Below the pieces are notes generated by a model. It had not been told where the DNA came from. It saw only the letters and a program-made list of their open reading frames with translations, and searched no databases. Shown here piece by piece: positions 1-8,884 of a DNA stretch of 64,000 nucleotides. The stretch comes from Roseimaritima sediminicola (GTDB taxonomy: Bacteria > Planctomycetota > Planctomycetia > Pirellulales > Pirellulaceae). A program made the position numbers and the translations under genes. Location of the stretch: positions 124,001-188,000 of the forward strand of contig NZ_WIAD01000004.1 of the NCBI RefSeq assembly GCF_009618275.1. The letters are read 5' to 3'. Position 1 is the first letter of the stretch. Each line of letters begins with the position of its first letter.

Positions 1-813
1 GGAGACGCCGCCCAGAACCAAACGGCTGCCGTCACGCATCTGAACCATCAGCTCGGGGAAGTTGTGTTCAGAGCGTTCGCTTTTCGATTCGACGGTTGCT
101 CGCAGAGCCGTCCCGGTGACGATCCACCGCACACGAGCCAAGGACGTCGACAGCGTCTGTCCGGGCCGCTGCAACGCCACTTCCCGATCCTGCTGTGCGG
201 CCTGCAGCAGTGAGACGTCCTCCAGTGCGTGCCAAGCCAACCCGCCCCGCCGCACCTGGCCGTCCAGCAAGACCAGGGCATCCTCGGTTTGCGCGGCATC
301 GTCCTGGTCGAGCGATTCCAGCAAACGCCCGCCGGCCGCGGTCGCCGCCGGCGAGAGTGGCCCGTTGATCTGCACCGCCACCACGCTATCGATCGGCAAT
401 AGCGCACGGGACCAGGGGTTTTCGATTTCGAGGCTCAAGTCCTTGATCGTAATCCGACTGGCGGCCAGGCGGCTGCCGTCGACCAGCCACACCGACGCCG
501 GTGCATCGATCGCCGCCGGCCCGGGCAGCTCCGGCCCAAAACGCAGCACCTCGCTCCACGGCACCGAGCGCTCGCTCGCGTCCCCTTCACCGCCATCGAT
601 GACCAAACGATCCGGATGGATCGCTATCAACCGGGCGGGTTGCCTTCTTCCATCGGAACCAACCAAAACGCCCGCCGGCGGGTCGACGGCGACCGCGGTA
701 TCGGCCAGTACGACTTTGATCAACACGACCGTCAACACCACGCACGCCAGCGTTCGCAGCCGGGACGACCTTTCGGCAGCACCGGGCAGGCAGCGAACAA
801 ACGGAACTTGCAT
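1..813 (-). CDS. Secreted protein of unknown function (partial, runs off window)
   Basis: Open frame of 271 codons from ATG at 813 to the window edge; the C-terminus is missing. The start follows a GACGAGG ribosome site by a few bases. The N-terminus has a hydrophobic segment (about residues 22-42, rich in L/V, ending near LADTAVA), so export is likely. The rest shows repeated short blocks ending in DGSRL (about residues 110 and 263) plus similar 'LLDGQV' elements, suggesting a repeated beta-rich module. It is the last visible gene of the operon whose first gene starts at 5907, 50 nt after the preceding stop. I do not recognise a family. Exported location is inferred only from the N-terminus. 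Confidence 0.72.
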   Translation of the reverse strand, partial: MQVPFVRCLPGAAERSSRLRTLACVVLTVVLIKVVLADTAVAVDPPAGVLVGSDGRRQPARLIAIHPDRLVIDGGEGDASERSVPWSEVLRFGPELPGPAAIDAPASVWLVDGSRLAASRITIKDLSLEIENPWSRALLPIDSVVAVQINGPLSPAATAAGGRLLESLDQDDAAQTEDALVLLDGQVRRGGLAWHALEDVSLLQAAQQDREVALQRPGQTLSTSLARVRWIVTGTALRATVESKSERSEHNFPELMVQMRDGSRLVLGGVS

Positions 814-863
814 CAAACACCTCGTCAAAACATCTTCGGCTACGGGCAGGCGCGCCTTCCTGT

Positions 864-1943
864 TTAGCGTTGAAAGATCGGCAACGCGGTCCGCGGGGCG
901 CTCAGGATCAAACAGACCATGGCTGTGGCGTAGGCGCGGCCGATGAAATCGTGCCAACCACCGTCGCTGGACTGCGTCGGCAACAGCACGTCGCGAAGGG
1001 CCGTGTACCAGCGGCGAAAGTCGTCGCCACCCTTTTGCCAGTACGCCTGAACCGAATAGTAATGGGCGTACAGAAAATAATTACTTTGCCGCGGCGACAG
1101 ATTGGCGGACTGTCGTCGCCGGAGGAAATCGTAGGCCTGTTCCAGTTCGTCACCCTCGTACCGCCCGGCGTTCTGCAGCGCGACGATCGCTCCGGCCGTC
1201 AACGGGAAACGGCTCTCGCCGCCCTGCATCTGATACATGAAACCGCCATCGGGGTTTTGCGAACGGCGGATGTAGTCGATCGCCTGAGTGATCGCTTCGG
1301 CAGGCACCTCGATGCCGGCATTGCGAGCGGCCCGCAAGGCCATGACCTGCGAGATCGTGACCGACAGATCGGCCTCGATCGGCTGGGGCGTGTAACGCCA
1401 GCCGCCGGAACGGTGCTGGGCGGCCAGAATGACTTCCACCGCCGCGCGGACCTTGGCGCCCAACCCCGCTTGCCGGCTGGTCCCCAGCGTTTCGGCCAAG
1501 AACAGGGTGGAAAAGCCGTGGCCGTACATCGCCCCGCGACTGACCGATTCGCGCCGCACGATGAACCCGCTGTCCTGGCTGGCGGCAGCGACGTAATCGA
1601 CGCATCGCTGCAGCACCGCCCCGAAGGGTCCGCGGCCGGGAAGACTGCCGGTCGCCAGGAAAGCCAACCCACACAGCGACACGACACCGACGTTGCTGCC
1701 CATCCGTTCGGGAAACGATCCATCGGCACGCTGCAGCGCGGCCAAATACCGCAAGCCTCGTTCGATGGCCGTGCGGACGTCGCTGGTAAACAGCCCGTCG
1801 GTCTCCGCCCATCCGGACAGTTCCTCTGCTCGCACCCAGGGGCCTCCGCCGACCGACGTCTGGGCAGCGAGCGCAGCGCCCCAGGCCAACAGCCCGCGGC
1901 GGTTGAGCGTTGGAGAACGGTTTGGTGAATTCCCGCGGTGCAC
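864..1943 (-). CDS. Squalene-cyclase/prenyltransferase-like alpha-toroid protein, exported
   Basis: 359 aa, GTG start two bases after the upstream stop. The N-terminus carries twin Arg followed by a hydrophobic stretch (NRRGLLAWGAALAAQ), resembling a Tat signal. The mature part contains repeated Q-x-x-D/S-G-G/S-W/F motifs (LQRADGSF near 92, HRSGGWRY near 200, NPDGGFMY near 250, SSDGGWHD near 335), the signature of alpha-alpha toroid repeats in squalene cyclases and prenyltransferases. No DXDD cyclase motif is visible, so terpene cyclisation should not be assumed; planctomycete proteins of this type are usually annotated only as prenyltransferase/squalene-oxidase repeat proteins. It sits in the operon with the coiled-coil membrane protein and the acidic secreted protein. 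Confidence 0.85.
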   Translation of the reverse strand: MHRGNSPNRSPTLNRRGLLAWGAALAAQTSVGGGPWVRAEELSGWAETDGLFTSDVRTAIERGLRYLAALQRADGSFPERMGSNVGVVSLCGLAFLATGSLPGRGPFGAVLQRCVDYVAAASQDSGFIVRRESVSRGAMYGHGFSTLFLAETLGTSRQAGLGAKVRAAVEVILAAQHRSGGWRYTPQPIEADLSVTISQVMALRAARNAGIEVPAEAITQAIDYIRRSQNPDGGFMYQMQGGESRFPLTAGAIVALQNAGRYEGDELEQAYDFLRRRQSANLSPRQSNYFLYAHYYSVQAYWQKGGDDFRRWYTALRDVLLPTQSSDGGWHDFIGRAYATAMVCLILSAPRTALPIFQR

Positions 1944-1945
1944 GT

Positions 1946-2752
1946 TTACTGGGCCAGTTGGCGAAAATAATCGATGATGGCGTCGCGGTACCGCGGATGG
2001 AACTCCTCCGGCCGCGCGGCTTGTAACTGCTGGCGAACGCGCTCGGGCAAGTGGCCCCAGACGCCCTCCTGCAGGGCTCGCTGGAGGACGGCTGGATCCA
2101 GATCTGCGGAACGATTACCCGCTTCGTTCGTCTGCCCACCGTCACCCGCGGCCGGATCCGCCCCACCCTCTTCGGAATCACCCGCCTCGGAATCGCCCCC
2201 TTCGGAATCGCCTGCATCGGAATCACCCGCTTCAGGCGAGGACGGCGAGTCCGCAGGCGAGGATTCTTCGGCCGCTTCCTCCGACGGCTGCTGCTCCGCC
2301 GCAGACGCTTGTTCGCCGGCTTCGCCGCCCTCGGGTTGGTTCGACGGCTGTTGCAATTGCTCCAGCAAGGCGTCGAGGGCGTCGATCGCTTGCTGCTGGG
2401 CATCGATGGCCGCGGGGACTTCTTCGCGACGCTGCAAACGCCGACCGGCTTGCTGCATGGCCTGGTAAGCGGCCCCCAAGGCGTCGGCTTCACCGCCGGG
2501 CCGCGGTCCTCCGTCCTGGGCGTCCCCGGGTTGCTGGCCAGCCGACCGGGCCTCCGGCGCGGGCTGCGGTTCGGTGGGCAATCCTTCCAGCAGATCGTCA
2601 AAGGGCGAGGACGATTCCGGTGGCGGCTCAGAGGATTGGAGCGACGGTTCCGGGGACGACGGTGCCTGGGCCGCGACCGAGACCAGCGACAACACGCCAC
2701 CGATCAACAATCCCGACAAGGCCCGTCGCATCGATCGATCACACCAACTCAT
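1946..2752 (-). CDS. Acidic secreted protein, unknown function
   Basis: 268 aa. The ATG overlaps the stop of the upstream gene (ATGA), which supports this start; a later ATG at 2731 is possible. A signal peptide ends around AAQA. The middle is low complexity: a Q/E-rich helix-prone stretch (about 90-150), then tandem GDSE-type acidic repeats (about 165-200). The C-terminal 45 residues are not low complexity (GVWGHLPERVRQQL through YFRQLAQ) and look like a folded or docking element. Translational coupling to the membrane coiled-coil gene suggests the two proteins act together. Function unknown. Confidence 0.8.
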   Translation of the reverse strand: MSWCDRSMRRALSGLLIGGVLSLVSVAAQAPSSPEPSLQSSEPPPESSSPFDDLLEGLPTEPQPAPEARSAGQQPGDAQDGGPRPGGEADALGAAYQAMQQAGRRLQRREEVPAAIDAQQQAIDALDALLEQLQQPSNQPEGGEAGEQASAAEQQPSEEAAEESSPADSPSSPEAGDSDAGDSEGGDSEAGDSEEGGADPAAGDGGQTNEAGNRSADLDPAVLQRALQEGVWGHLPERVRQQLQAARPEEFHPRYRDAIIDYFRQLAQ

Positions 2753-5700
2753 TGGCTGGACTCCTCGGACGCGGGGACCTCAGACACATCGGGACGAGCA
2801 CGCTGGAGGAAGTCTTGCAGACGCCCAGCCAGCTCCGACTGCTGTTCGATCAACTGCTGTTGCTGTTGACGAAGGGCAGCGTCCGGGGCGGTCTCGTCTG
2901 CGGCGGCAAGGCGGCGCTGGAGCGCCGCGGTCTGATCCTTCAGACGCCGCTGGACCGAACGTACCAGATACAGCGAAGCCATGGGCAGGGGCGGCTGGGG
3001 AGCAGCCTGCGGGTCGGATGCCGCGGGCGTCGCCGGTTCCGTTGGCGATTCGCTCGCACCGTCCGGTTCAGCGGCCGGCGTCGCAGACTGAGCCAACGCC
3101 GCGGCGATCTCGTCGAGCATTTCCGCGGCGGCCGCGGCGTCGTCGAAAGCTCGTGCGTCGGTGGGGCTGCGACGGAGCCGCGCGGTCGCCGACTGCATCC
3201 GCGATTTCGCGCGGTCGAGCATCTCGGGAAACAGCGGCATCGATTCCAGTTGCGGCTGCACTTCGTCCACGGCGGCGAGCGTATCGCTCTGCTGTGCCAC
3301 GGCCGATTCGCTGTCGACACCTTCACGGCGCAGCGTCTGAGCGATCTTGTCCGCGGTGGAACGTTGTTGCTGGGCCAATTGCTCGGCGGCATCGACCAAA
3401 CGTCCTGCCGCCGGCGATGACGATGCGGATTGCAGCCGCGCGATCTGCCGCAGCTCGCGGGCAAGCGACTGTTGCTGTTGGGCCGCGTCCGCGGCACGTT
3501 GCTGCTGCAGTTGATCGGCGGCACTGCGCATCCGGGAGGCGATTCGTTGGTCCAGCATCCGCTCGGCGGCGGCCTGCAGGGCGGCGGCAGCGACGTCCGG
3601 CGTCCCCTCCTGCTCACCCACTGCGGCTCGGTCCTGCAAACGCTGCAGCAATCGCTCGGCCTCTCGAGCCAACGCCCGCTGCCTGTCGGCCAAGGCTTGG
3701 CTGAACTGCGGATCGGCCGCCTCGCCGGCTCGTGCCGAAGCTTCGGCCAATCGGGCCTGACGCGCGGCCGCATCCCGAAGCGACTCGGCCATCAACTGAC
3801 TCTCCAGCTCTTCACCCAAGCGGCTGGCCAGCGCCTGCATTCGCTCCGCTGCATCGCTTTGTCGCTCGGCCAACTGCGTGGCGCGAGTTTCATCGAGGGC
3901 GTCCAGTTGGCCGAGCGACTGCAGTTCGGCGATCCCCGGATGCAGGGTCTCCTCGGCGATCCGAGCCAGTTGTTCGCTGGTTTCGGCGACCGCATCCAGC
4001 AGCGGCGCGTCGACGCGGTTGGTCTCGGCACGCTGGACGGTTTGCTGGGCCAGCTTCAGGGCCGACCGGTCGCCCTCGATCTCGCCCAGGGTTTGCCGCT
4101 GGGCCGCCTGGGCAATGGCCAGGGACTCTTGTTGCTCGCCCGCATCGCTGTTCACAGCGGCTTCGCGCGTGCGTTCGGCGGCGATCCGTTGGGTTTGCGC
4201 CGCCCGCTGCAAGCGTTGGAGGACCTGGCGGCTGGCCTCGGTTAATTCGGCCAGCAGTTGTTCGTCGGAAACGATTTCGATCCGCAGCGGTTCCGACGCG
4301 CCCACCTGCCCGGCGGTGTCCTGGGCGAGAGCCCACACGGTCCAGTGTGTGCCCGCGGCCGAACCGGCGGGCGGCGTGGGACGCGGCTGCCCCGTGTTAT
4401 TGTTCAAACCCGATTCGACCAACCGCTGCACCGGCAGGGACAAACGGCGCCGCAGGGTGGCGCTCGTTTCCAGCCGGTGGAACGACCACTGATCGACCGG
4501 CGTCGATCGATCCACCGCGGCCAGGGCGTCGGCTTGCCACAGCAAGCCGCTGGCCGACAGGCGGTAATCGTCGCGGGCGGCAAAGCCCAGCTCCAGCCCC
4601 GCCGCCGCGGTCACGCGATAGGTCGAGCTCGTTTCGACCCACCGCACCTTCGGAATTTGATCGGGCATGATGTCGATCTGCCACGGCGTTTCGATCGCGT
4701 CGCGCAGCCCCGCGGTGTCGGTCCACTGCAACCGGACTTCGACAGCACCGGGTTCGCTGGCCTGCCAGCGGCCCTCGAAGGTCTGCCCGGACGGTGCCTG
4801 CAGCACGTCGATCCGCCGGCCGCCGGGCTGGAAGACAAGCGCCGCGGTCCGGACAGGCCGCTCCAGACGTCCGCGGAAATTAATTCGGCTGCCCGCGGGA
4901 ACCGAGAACCGCCGCTCGCTGGCCTCAAACGACGGCAATCCCGTGGCCGTGGGCGGCGTGACGCGAAACACCGCCTGCGTCAGCTGAACCGGTGGGAGCA
5001 CCGTGACCGATCGCCACGGCAGGTTGCGGTGATCGCCGCCGCGAACCCGCAATTGAAAATCCTCGCCGGTCCAGTCACCGGCCACTTCGGCTCGGCCCGT
5101 TCGCCGGTCCACCTCGATCGACCGCACCGGTTGCGCCCCCTGACGAGGACGCCACAGCAGCTCCAGATCGCGGGGCAGCGGACGCGTGGGCGTCGCCAGA
5201 TTCTGAACCACAACCTCCACCGGCTGGCCGGCCAACGCCGGCGAAGGCGCAGTCCACTGCAGGTAATCGCTGCGCGGCCACGGCAGCGGCTGCCAGGGGG
5301 CGGCAAGTCGCGCGAGCCCGCGGCTGGCAACCTCGGGCCGTTTCCAAACCACCGCCGCCGCGACCACAGCGATGCCCGCAAACAAGCAAACCGCCCGAAC
5401 CAGGTGCCGCCGATCGAGCGCGTCGGCAAAGTCCAGCCGCTGCGACCGCTCGTACAGCTGGTCGGCGGCCAAGCGGATGAAACGGGCCTCACGCGGTTCG
5501 CCCTCTGCCTTCTCGCCGCTCCGCCCCTCGGCAAGGGCGACGAGGCTGCTCAGCCGGTCGCCCAGCAGAGGAAAACGCTCTTCGATGCGGCGGGCGACGG
5601 TCAAGCGGGGGAGTCGAGTGCGGAACAGCGCCGGAGCCCAGGCCCAAAGAGCCGCCAGCAAACCGGCAACGGCCGCGGCGCTGAGCATCCAGCGGCCCCA

Positions 5701-5907
5701 CGCCGGGGGAAAACGCCACCACCAATCCACCGCGACAACGATGCTCAGAACGGCGACAGCGGCGGCCAGCAACAATAACAGCGCGCGAGCGCGCAGCCAC
5801 CGCGTGGCCCGGCCCGCGACCGCGTCGACGCGGCCCAGCAAGCGCGTGGCGGCAGTGGCGTCGGTGGCGTCGGTGGCCGAACCAGAGAAAACGCGGGGCG
5901 ATGACAT
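2749..5907 (-). CDS. Large DUF4175-like membrane coiled-coil protein
   Basis: 1052 aa, ATG start. Two hydrophobic segments near residues 40-65 and 73-95 and a third near 168-187 place the N-terminus in the membrane. Between the second and third segments is a conserved-looking motif RRIEERFPLLGDRLSS. Residues about 190-530 form a beta-rich region, likely periplasmic. The remaining 500 residues are Gln/Ala/Arg/Glu rich with heptad-like spacing, hence long coiled coil. The architecture resembles DUF4175-type proteins often found near MoxR/Bat (VWA) clusters in planctomycetes, but no such genes are visible here. First gene of the operon running to the left window edge; divergent from the sulfotransferase gene. 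Confidence 0.8.
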   Translation of the reverse strand: MSSPRVFSGSATDATDATAATRLLGRVDAVAGRATRWLRARALLLLLAAAVAVLSIVVAVDWWWRFPPAWGRWMLSAAAVAGLLAALWAWAPALFRTRLPRLTVARRIEERFPLLGDRLSSLVALAEGRSGEKAEGEPREARFIRLAADQLYERSQRLDFADALDRRHLVRAVCLFAGIAVVAAAVVWKRPEVASRGLARLAAPWQPLPWPRSDYLQWTAPSPALAGQPVEVVVQNLATPTRPLPRDLELLWRPRQGAQPVRSIEVDRRTGRAEVAGDWTGEDFQLRVRGGDHRNLPWRSVTVLPPVQLTQAVFRVTPPTATGLPSFEASERRFSVPAGSRINFRGRLERPVRTAALVFQPGGRRIDVLQAPSGQTFEGRWQASEPGAVEVRLQWTDTAGLRDAIETPWQIDIMPDQIPKVRWVETSSTYRVTAAAGLELGFAARDDYRLSASGLLWQADALAAVDRSTPVDQWSFHRLETSATLRRRLSLPVQRLVESGLNNNTGQPRPTPPAGSAAGTHWTVWALAQDTAGQVGASEPLRIEIVSDEQLLAELTEASRQVLQRLQRAAQTQRIAAERTREAAVNSDAGEQQESLAIAQAAQRQTLGEIEGDRSALKLAQQTVQRAETNRVDAPLLDAVAETSEQLARIAEETLHPGIAELQSLGQLDALDETRATQLAERQSDAAERMQALASRLGEELESQLMAESLRDAAARQARLAEASARAGEAADPQFSQALADRQRALAREAERLLQRLQDRAAVGEQEGTPDVAAAALQAAAERMLDQRIASRMRSAADQLQQQRAADAAQQQQSLARELRQIARLQSASSSPAAGRLVDAAEQLAQQQRSTADKIAQTLRREGVDSESAVAQQSDTLAAVDEVQPQLESMPLFPEMLDRAKSRMQSATARLRRSPTDARAFDDAAAAAEMLDEIAAALAQSATPAAEPDGASESPTEPATPAASDPQAAPQPPLPMASLYLVRSVQRRLKDQTAALQRRLAAADETAPDAALRQQQQQLIEQQSELAGRLQDFLQRARPDVSEVPASEESSQ

Positions 5908-5942
5908 GTCGTCAGTATAGCAGTCCGGCTCGCAGCGCCCGC

Positions 5943-6006
5943 ATCGGAATCAGTCCGCGTCGCAATCGGCCCACATCGCAATCAGGCCGCGTCGCAATCG
6001 GGCTGC
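5943..6006. repeat. Four tandem 16-bp repeats in a divergent promoter region
   Basis: Four consecutive 16-bp units start at 5943, 5959, 5975 and 5991, consensus RTCGSAATCRGNCCGC. They lie between the divergent starts at 5907 (-) and 6097 (+), so a regulator-binding array is possible. Not coding in either neighbour. Confidence 0.7.
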
Positions 6007-6096
6007 GTAGCACTACCGGCGGTTTGCGATTAGGATTGCACGGACCCATTCGTTTCGCTGTCCCCTACCCGACGCTCACACTTGACCAGCTCCGCC

Positions 6097-7269
6097 ATGC
6101 AACCGCCCAGGCCCACGCATCCGACCGGGGCGTCTGCGGCCGAAAAGCCCCCCAAGCAGGCGGCCGAATACCATCCCTATCCGTTTTACAGCCCGCGTTT
6201 CTGGCACGGCATGCGCACCGGTACCTGGTGGCGGTTGCTCGCGGAGAACCGCTGGCGGGCGCATCCGTCGCGCTGGGCCATGGTGGGCACCGTCTCGATG
6301 GCCGCGCCGTTCAACGATTCGCTGTGGCTGTTGCAGCAGGCTCTCTACGGTCGCCGTCTGCGAAACGCGGAGCTGGTCGCACCGCCCCTGTTCATCCTGG
6401 GACACTGGCGCAGCGGCACGACGTTGCTGCATGAATTGGTCAACAAGGATCCGCGTCTGGGTTGCCCGTCGACCTACCAGTGTTTTGCCCCCCATCATTT
6501 CCTGGTGTCGGAATGGTTCTTCCGCACCTTCGCTTCGTGGCTGCTGCCCTCCAAGCGACCGATGGACAATATGGAGGCCGGTTGGGACCGTCCCCAGGAA
6601 GACGAGTTTGCGTTGATGAACCTGGGGGCTCCCTCGCCCTATCGCCGTATCGCCTTTCCCAATAACCCGCCGCCGGATCTGCAGTACTTGGACTGGACGG
6701 ATATCGACCCCCAACAGGAACAGCAGTGGGTGGATTATTTGCGGCGGTTCCTGTTGGCGGTCAGCTACCGCAGCGAGCGGCGTGTGGTGCTGAAGAGCCC
6801 CACGCACACCGGCCGCATCGGTGTTCTGTCGCGTGCATTTCCCGGAGCCAAATTCCTGCACATCACGCGAGACCCGCGGAGCCTGTTCCCGTCGACGTGC
6901 CGGTTGTGGCAGAGCCTGGATCAGGTGCAAGCGTTTCAGGTTCCCGACCCCGAGCCTTTGGAAGCGTACGTGATCGAGTGCTTCCGGCGGATGTACACGG
7001 GTTTCCACCGCGACGTCGATGCGTTGTCGTCCGACCAGATCGTCCACGTTCGCTATGAAGACCTGGTGGCCGATCCGGTGGCCACGCTGGAGCATATCTA
7101 CGACGCACTGCAGCTGGATGATTTTGCCGCGGTCCGCCCCGAACTGCAGGCTTGGGCCGACAACCAACACCGCGAGTACAAGACCAATCGTCACCATTTG
7201 CCGGCCGAGACCGAAGCCCGCATCAAAACCGAATGGGCGGATTATTTCGAGCGTTACGGTTATCTATAA
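6097..7269 (+). CDS. Sulfotransferase family protein
   Basis: 390 aa from ATG 6097; the frame also opens at TTG 6082. The 5'-phosphosulfate-binding loop is clear (LGHWRSGTTLLHEL, about residues 96-109), as is the 3'-phosphate-binding block (HITRDPRSLFPS, about 256-267). Both are hallmarks of PAPS-dependent sulfotransferases. Length fits the Sulfotransfer_3 family. The acceptor cannot be read from sequence; glycans or lipids are plausible in planctomycetes. No transmembrane segment is evident. Followed after about 40 bases by the DUF1080 lipoprotein gene on the same strand. Confidence 0.9.
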   Translation: MQPPRPTHPTGASAAEKPPKQAAEYHPYPFYSPRFWHGMRTGTWWRLLAENRWRAHPSRWAMVGTVSMAAPFNDSLWLLQQALYGRRLRNAELVAPPLFILGHWRSGTTLLHELVNKDPRLGCPSTYQCFAPHHFLVSEWFFRTFASWLLPSKRPMDNMEAGWDRPQEDEFALMNLGAPSPYRRIAFPNNPPPDLQYLDWTDIDPQQEQQWVDYLRRFLLAVSYRSERRVVLKSPTHTGRIGVLSRAFPGAKFLHITRDPRSLFPSTCRLWQSLDQVQAFQVPDPEPLEAYVIECFRRMYTGFHRDVDALSSDQIVHVRYEDLVADPVATLEHIYDALQLDDFAAVRPELQAWADNQHREYKTNRHHLPAETEARIKTEWADYFERYGYL

Positions 7270-7312
7270 TCGCGGCTGAACACGGTCATTTGTTTCGTCC
7301 CCTTTGTCCCGC

Positions 7313-8785
7313 ATGGTCGCTATGACTGCTTGCCCGATCCTGACGCTTCCCCTGGCAACCCGCTCCGCTTCCTCGACCGCGTCTCGCTGGAAACCGGCGA
7401 TGCTGTTGATCCTCTTGGCCGCGATGCCGCTGGCCCTCGGCGGTTGCTCGGAAAGGGGCAAGGAAACCCTGCCCACCGAGGACGCCGCGGTGGAAGTGAT
7501 CGACGCGGAACCGGCCGAGACCGATGCGGACCTTGCACCGGAGCCCAGCGAACCTGAGCCGGCAAGCGAACCTGAATCGACAAGTGCACCAGAACCAGCC
7601 GACACTGCCACGGCCGCGGGACCGCCGACGTTTGAACTTTCGGCCGAGAAACTGTTGGCCGCTCGCCTGCCCGACGACCAGACCCGCGAGGGCTGGGTCC
7701 GCTTGTTCGACGGCCAGTCCCTGTTCGGTTGGCAAATGGTGTCCGAGGCGAATTGGCGAGTCGAAGACGGGGCGATCGTCGTCGATGAAGGCCAGAAAAG
7801 CTTTCTGGCCACCACCTCGGTGTGGGACAATTACGAACTGGAACTGCAGTACCAGGCCGACGCGGAGACCAACAGCGGTATCTTTCTGCGAACCGCCCTG
7901 CAACCCGAGTCGGTCGCGAACTCCTGCTACGAGCTGAACATCGCCCCGCCGGACAACCCCTTCCCGACCGGTTCGTTGGTCGAGCGAGAGCGGATCGAAC
8001 CCGAGCAGGTGGGCGAGTTGGATCCGGACAACTGGCACACCTACCGCATCCGCGTCGAAGACCGCAACGTCACGGTCCATCTGAACGGCCAGCAGGTCTG
8101 CCAGTACGAAGACCGCTCGCGACTGCCCGCAGGCCACATCTCGCTGCAGCACAACCAGGGCCGCATCGCCTTTCGCGACATCCGCATTCGCCCGCTGGGC
8201 CTCGAAGCCCTGCTCGGCGGCGAAGACCTCTCGCAGTGGAAAAAGTATCCGGAGTACGAAGGCGAGTTCACGATCGACGACGAAGGCAACCTGAGTGTTC
8301 GCGGCGGCAGCGGACAACTGGAAAGCCGCGAGTCCTACGGCGACTTTGCCCTCCTGGCTCGCTGCCGGACCAACGCCCCGGACCTGAACTCCGGGATCTT
8401 CTTTCGTTGCATTCCCGGCGAAAAAATGAACGGCTACGAATGCCAGATCAGCAACGCCACCGAGAACGGCAACCCGCTGCGACCGGCCGACACCGGCACC
8501 GGCGGCATCTTCCGTCGCCAAGAGGCCCGCATCGTCGCCGCCGAGGACCAACAGTGGTTCACGATCCTGCTGGTGGCCAACGGCCCGACGATGATGGCCT
8601 GGGTGAACGGCGTGCAGGTCAGCAACTGGACCGATACCCGCGACCCCGATCCGAATCCTCGTCGAGGCCTGCGGTTGGAACCGGGCACGATCATGCTGCA
8701 AGCGCACGATCCCACCACCGACCTGTCCTTCAGCGACATCTCGGTGGTTTCACTGAACCCATCCCCATCAGCCGAAGGACGCTAG
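7313..8785 (+). CDS. Two-domain DUF1080 (3-keto-disaccharide hydrolase family) lipoprotein
   Basis: About 490 aa. The start is ambiguous: TTG 7304, ATG 7313 and ATG 7322 are in frame; I chose the first ATG. A lipobox (LALGGC, Cys near residue 46) follows a hydrophobic segment, so a lipoprotein is expected. A Pro/Glu/Ser linker of about 65 residues precedes two tandem DUF1080 domains. Domain 1 begins near WVRLFDGQSLFGW and includes NSGIFLRT. Domain 2 begins near LLGGEDLSQWKKY and includes NSGIFFRC. Such concanavalin-like folds are annotated as 3-keto-disaccharide hydrolases. Role in sugar turnover at the cell surface is inferred from the family. Confidence 0.87.
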   Translation: MVAMTACPILTLPLATRSASSTASRWKPAMLLILLAAMPLALGGCSERGKETLPTEDAAVEVIDAEPAETDADLAPEPSEPEPASEPESTSAPEPADTATAAGPPTFELSAEKLLAARLPDDQTREGWVRLFDGQSLFGWQMVSEANWRVEDGAIVVDEGQKSFLATTSVWDNYELELQYQADAETNSGIFLRTALQPESVANSCYELNIAPPDNPFPTGSLVERERIEPEQVGELDPDNWHTYRIRVEDRNVTVHLNGQQVCQYEDRSRLPAGHISLQHNQGRIAFRDIRIRPLGLEALLGGEDLSQWKKYPEYEGEFTIDDEGNLSVRGGSGQLESRESYGDFALLARCRTNAPDLNSGIFFRCIPGEKMNGYECQISNATENGNPLRPADTGTGGIFRRQEARIVAAEDQQWFTILLVANGPTMMAWVNGVQVSNWTDTRDPDPNPRRGLRLEPGTIMLQAHDPTTDLSFSDISVVSLNPSPSAEGR

Positions 8786-8848
8786 CCCACGGTTCCTACG
8801 CGCAACGCCCCCCCGGTGGACCAACCCGGTAAGAACCGTACGCTAGCG
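8780..8848. terminator. Inverted repeat between convergent genes
   Basis: Arms 8780-8795 and 8833-8848 match at 14 of 16 positions (CGCTAGCCCACGGTTC against CGCTAGCGTACGGTTC). It overlaps the end of the DUF1080 gene and lies between convergent genes, so a bidirectional terminator or an intergenic repeat element is possible. There is no U-tract. Confidence 0.4.
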
Positions 8849-8884
8849 CGTCAGCGGCTGATAAACGCACCCATTGGCAGGGCG

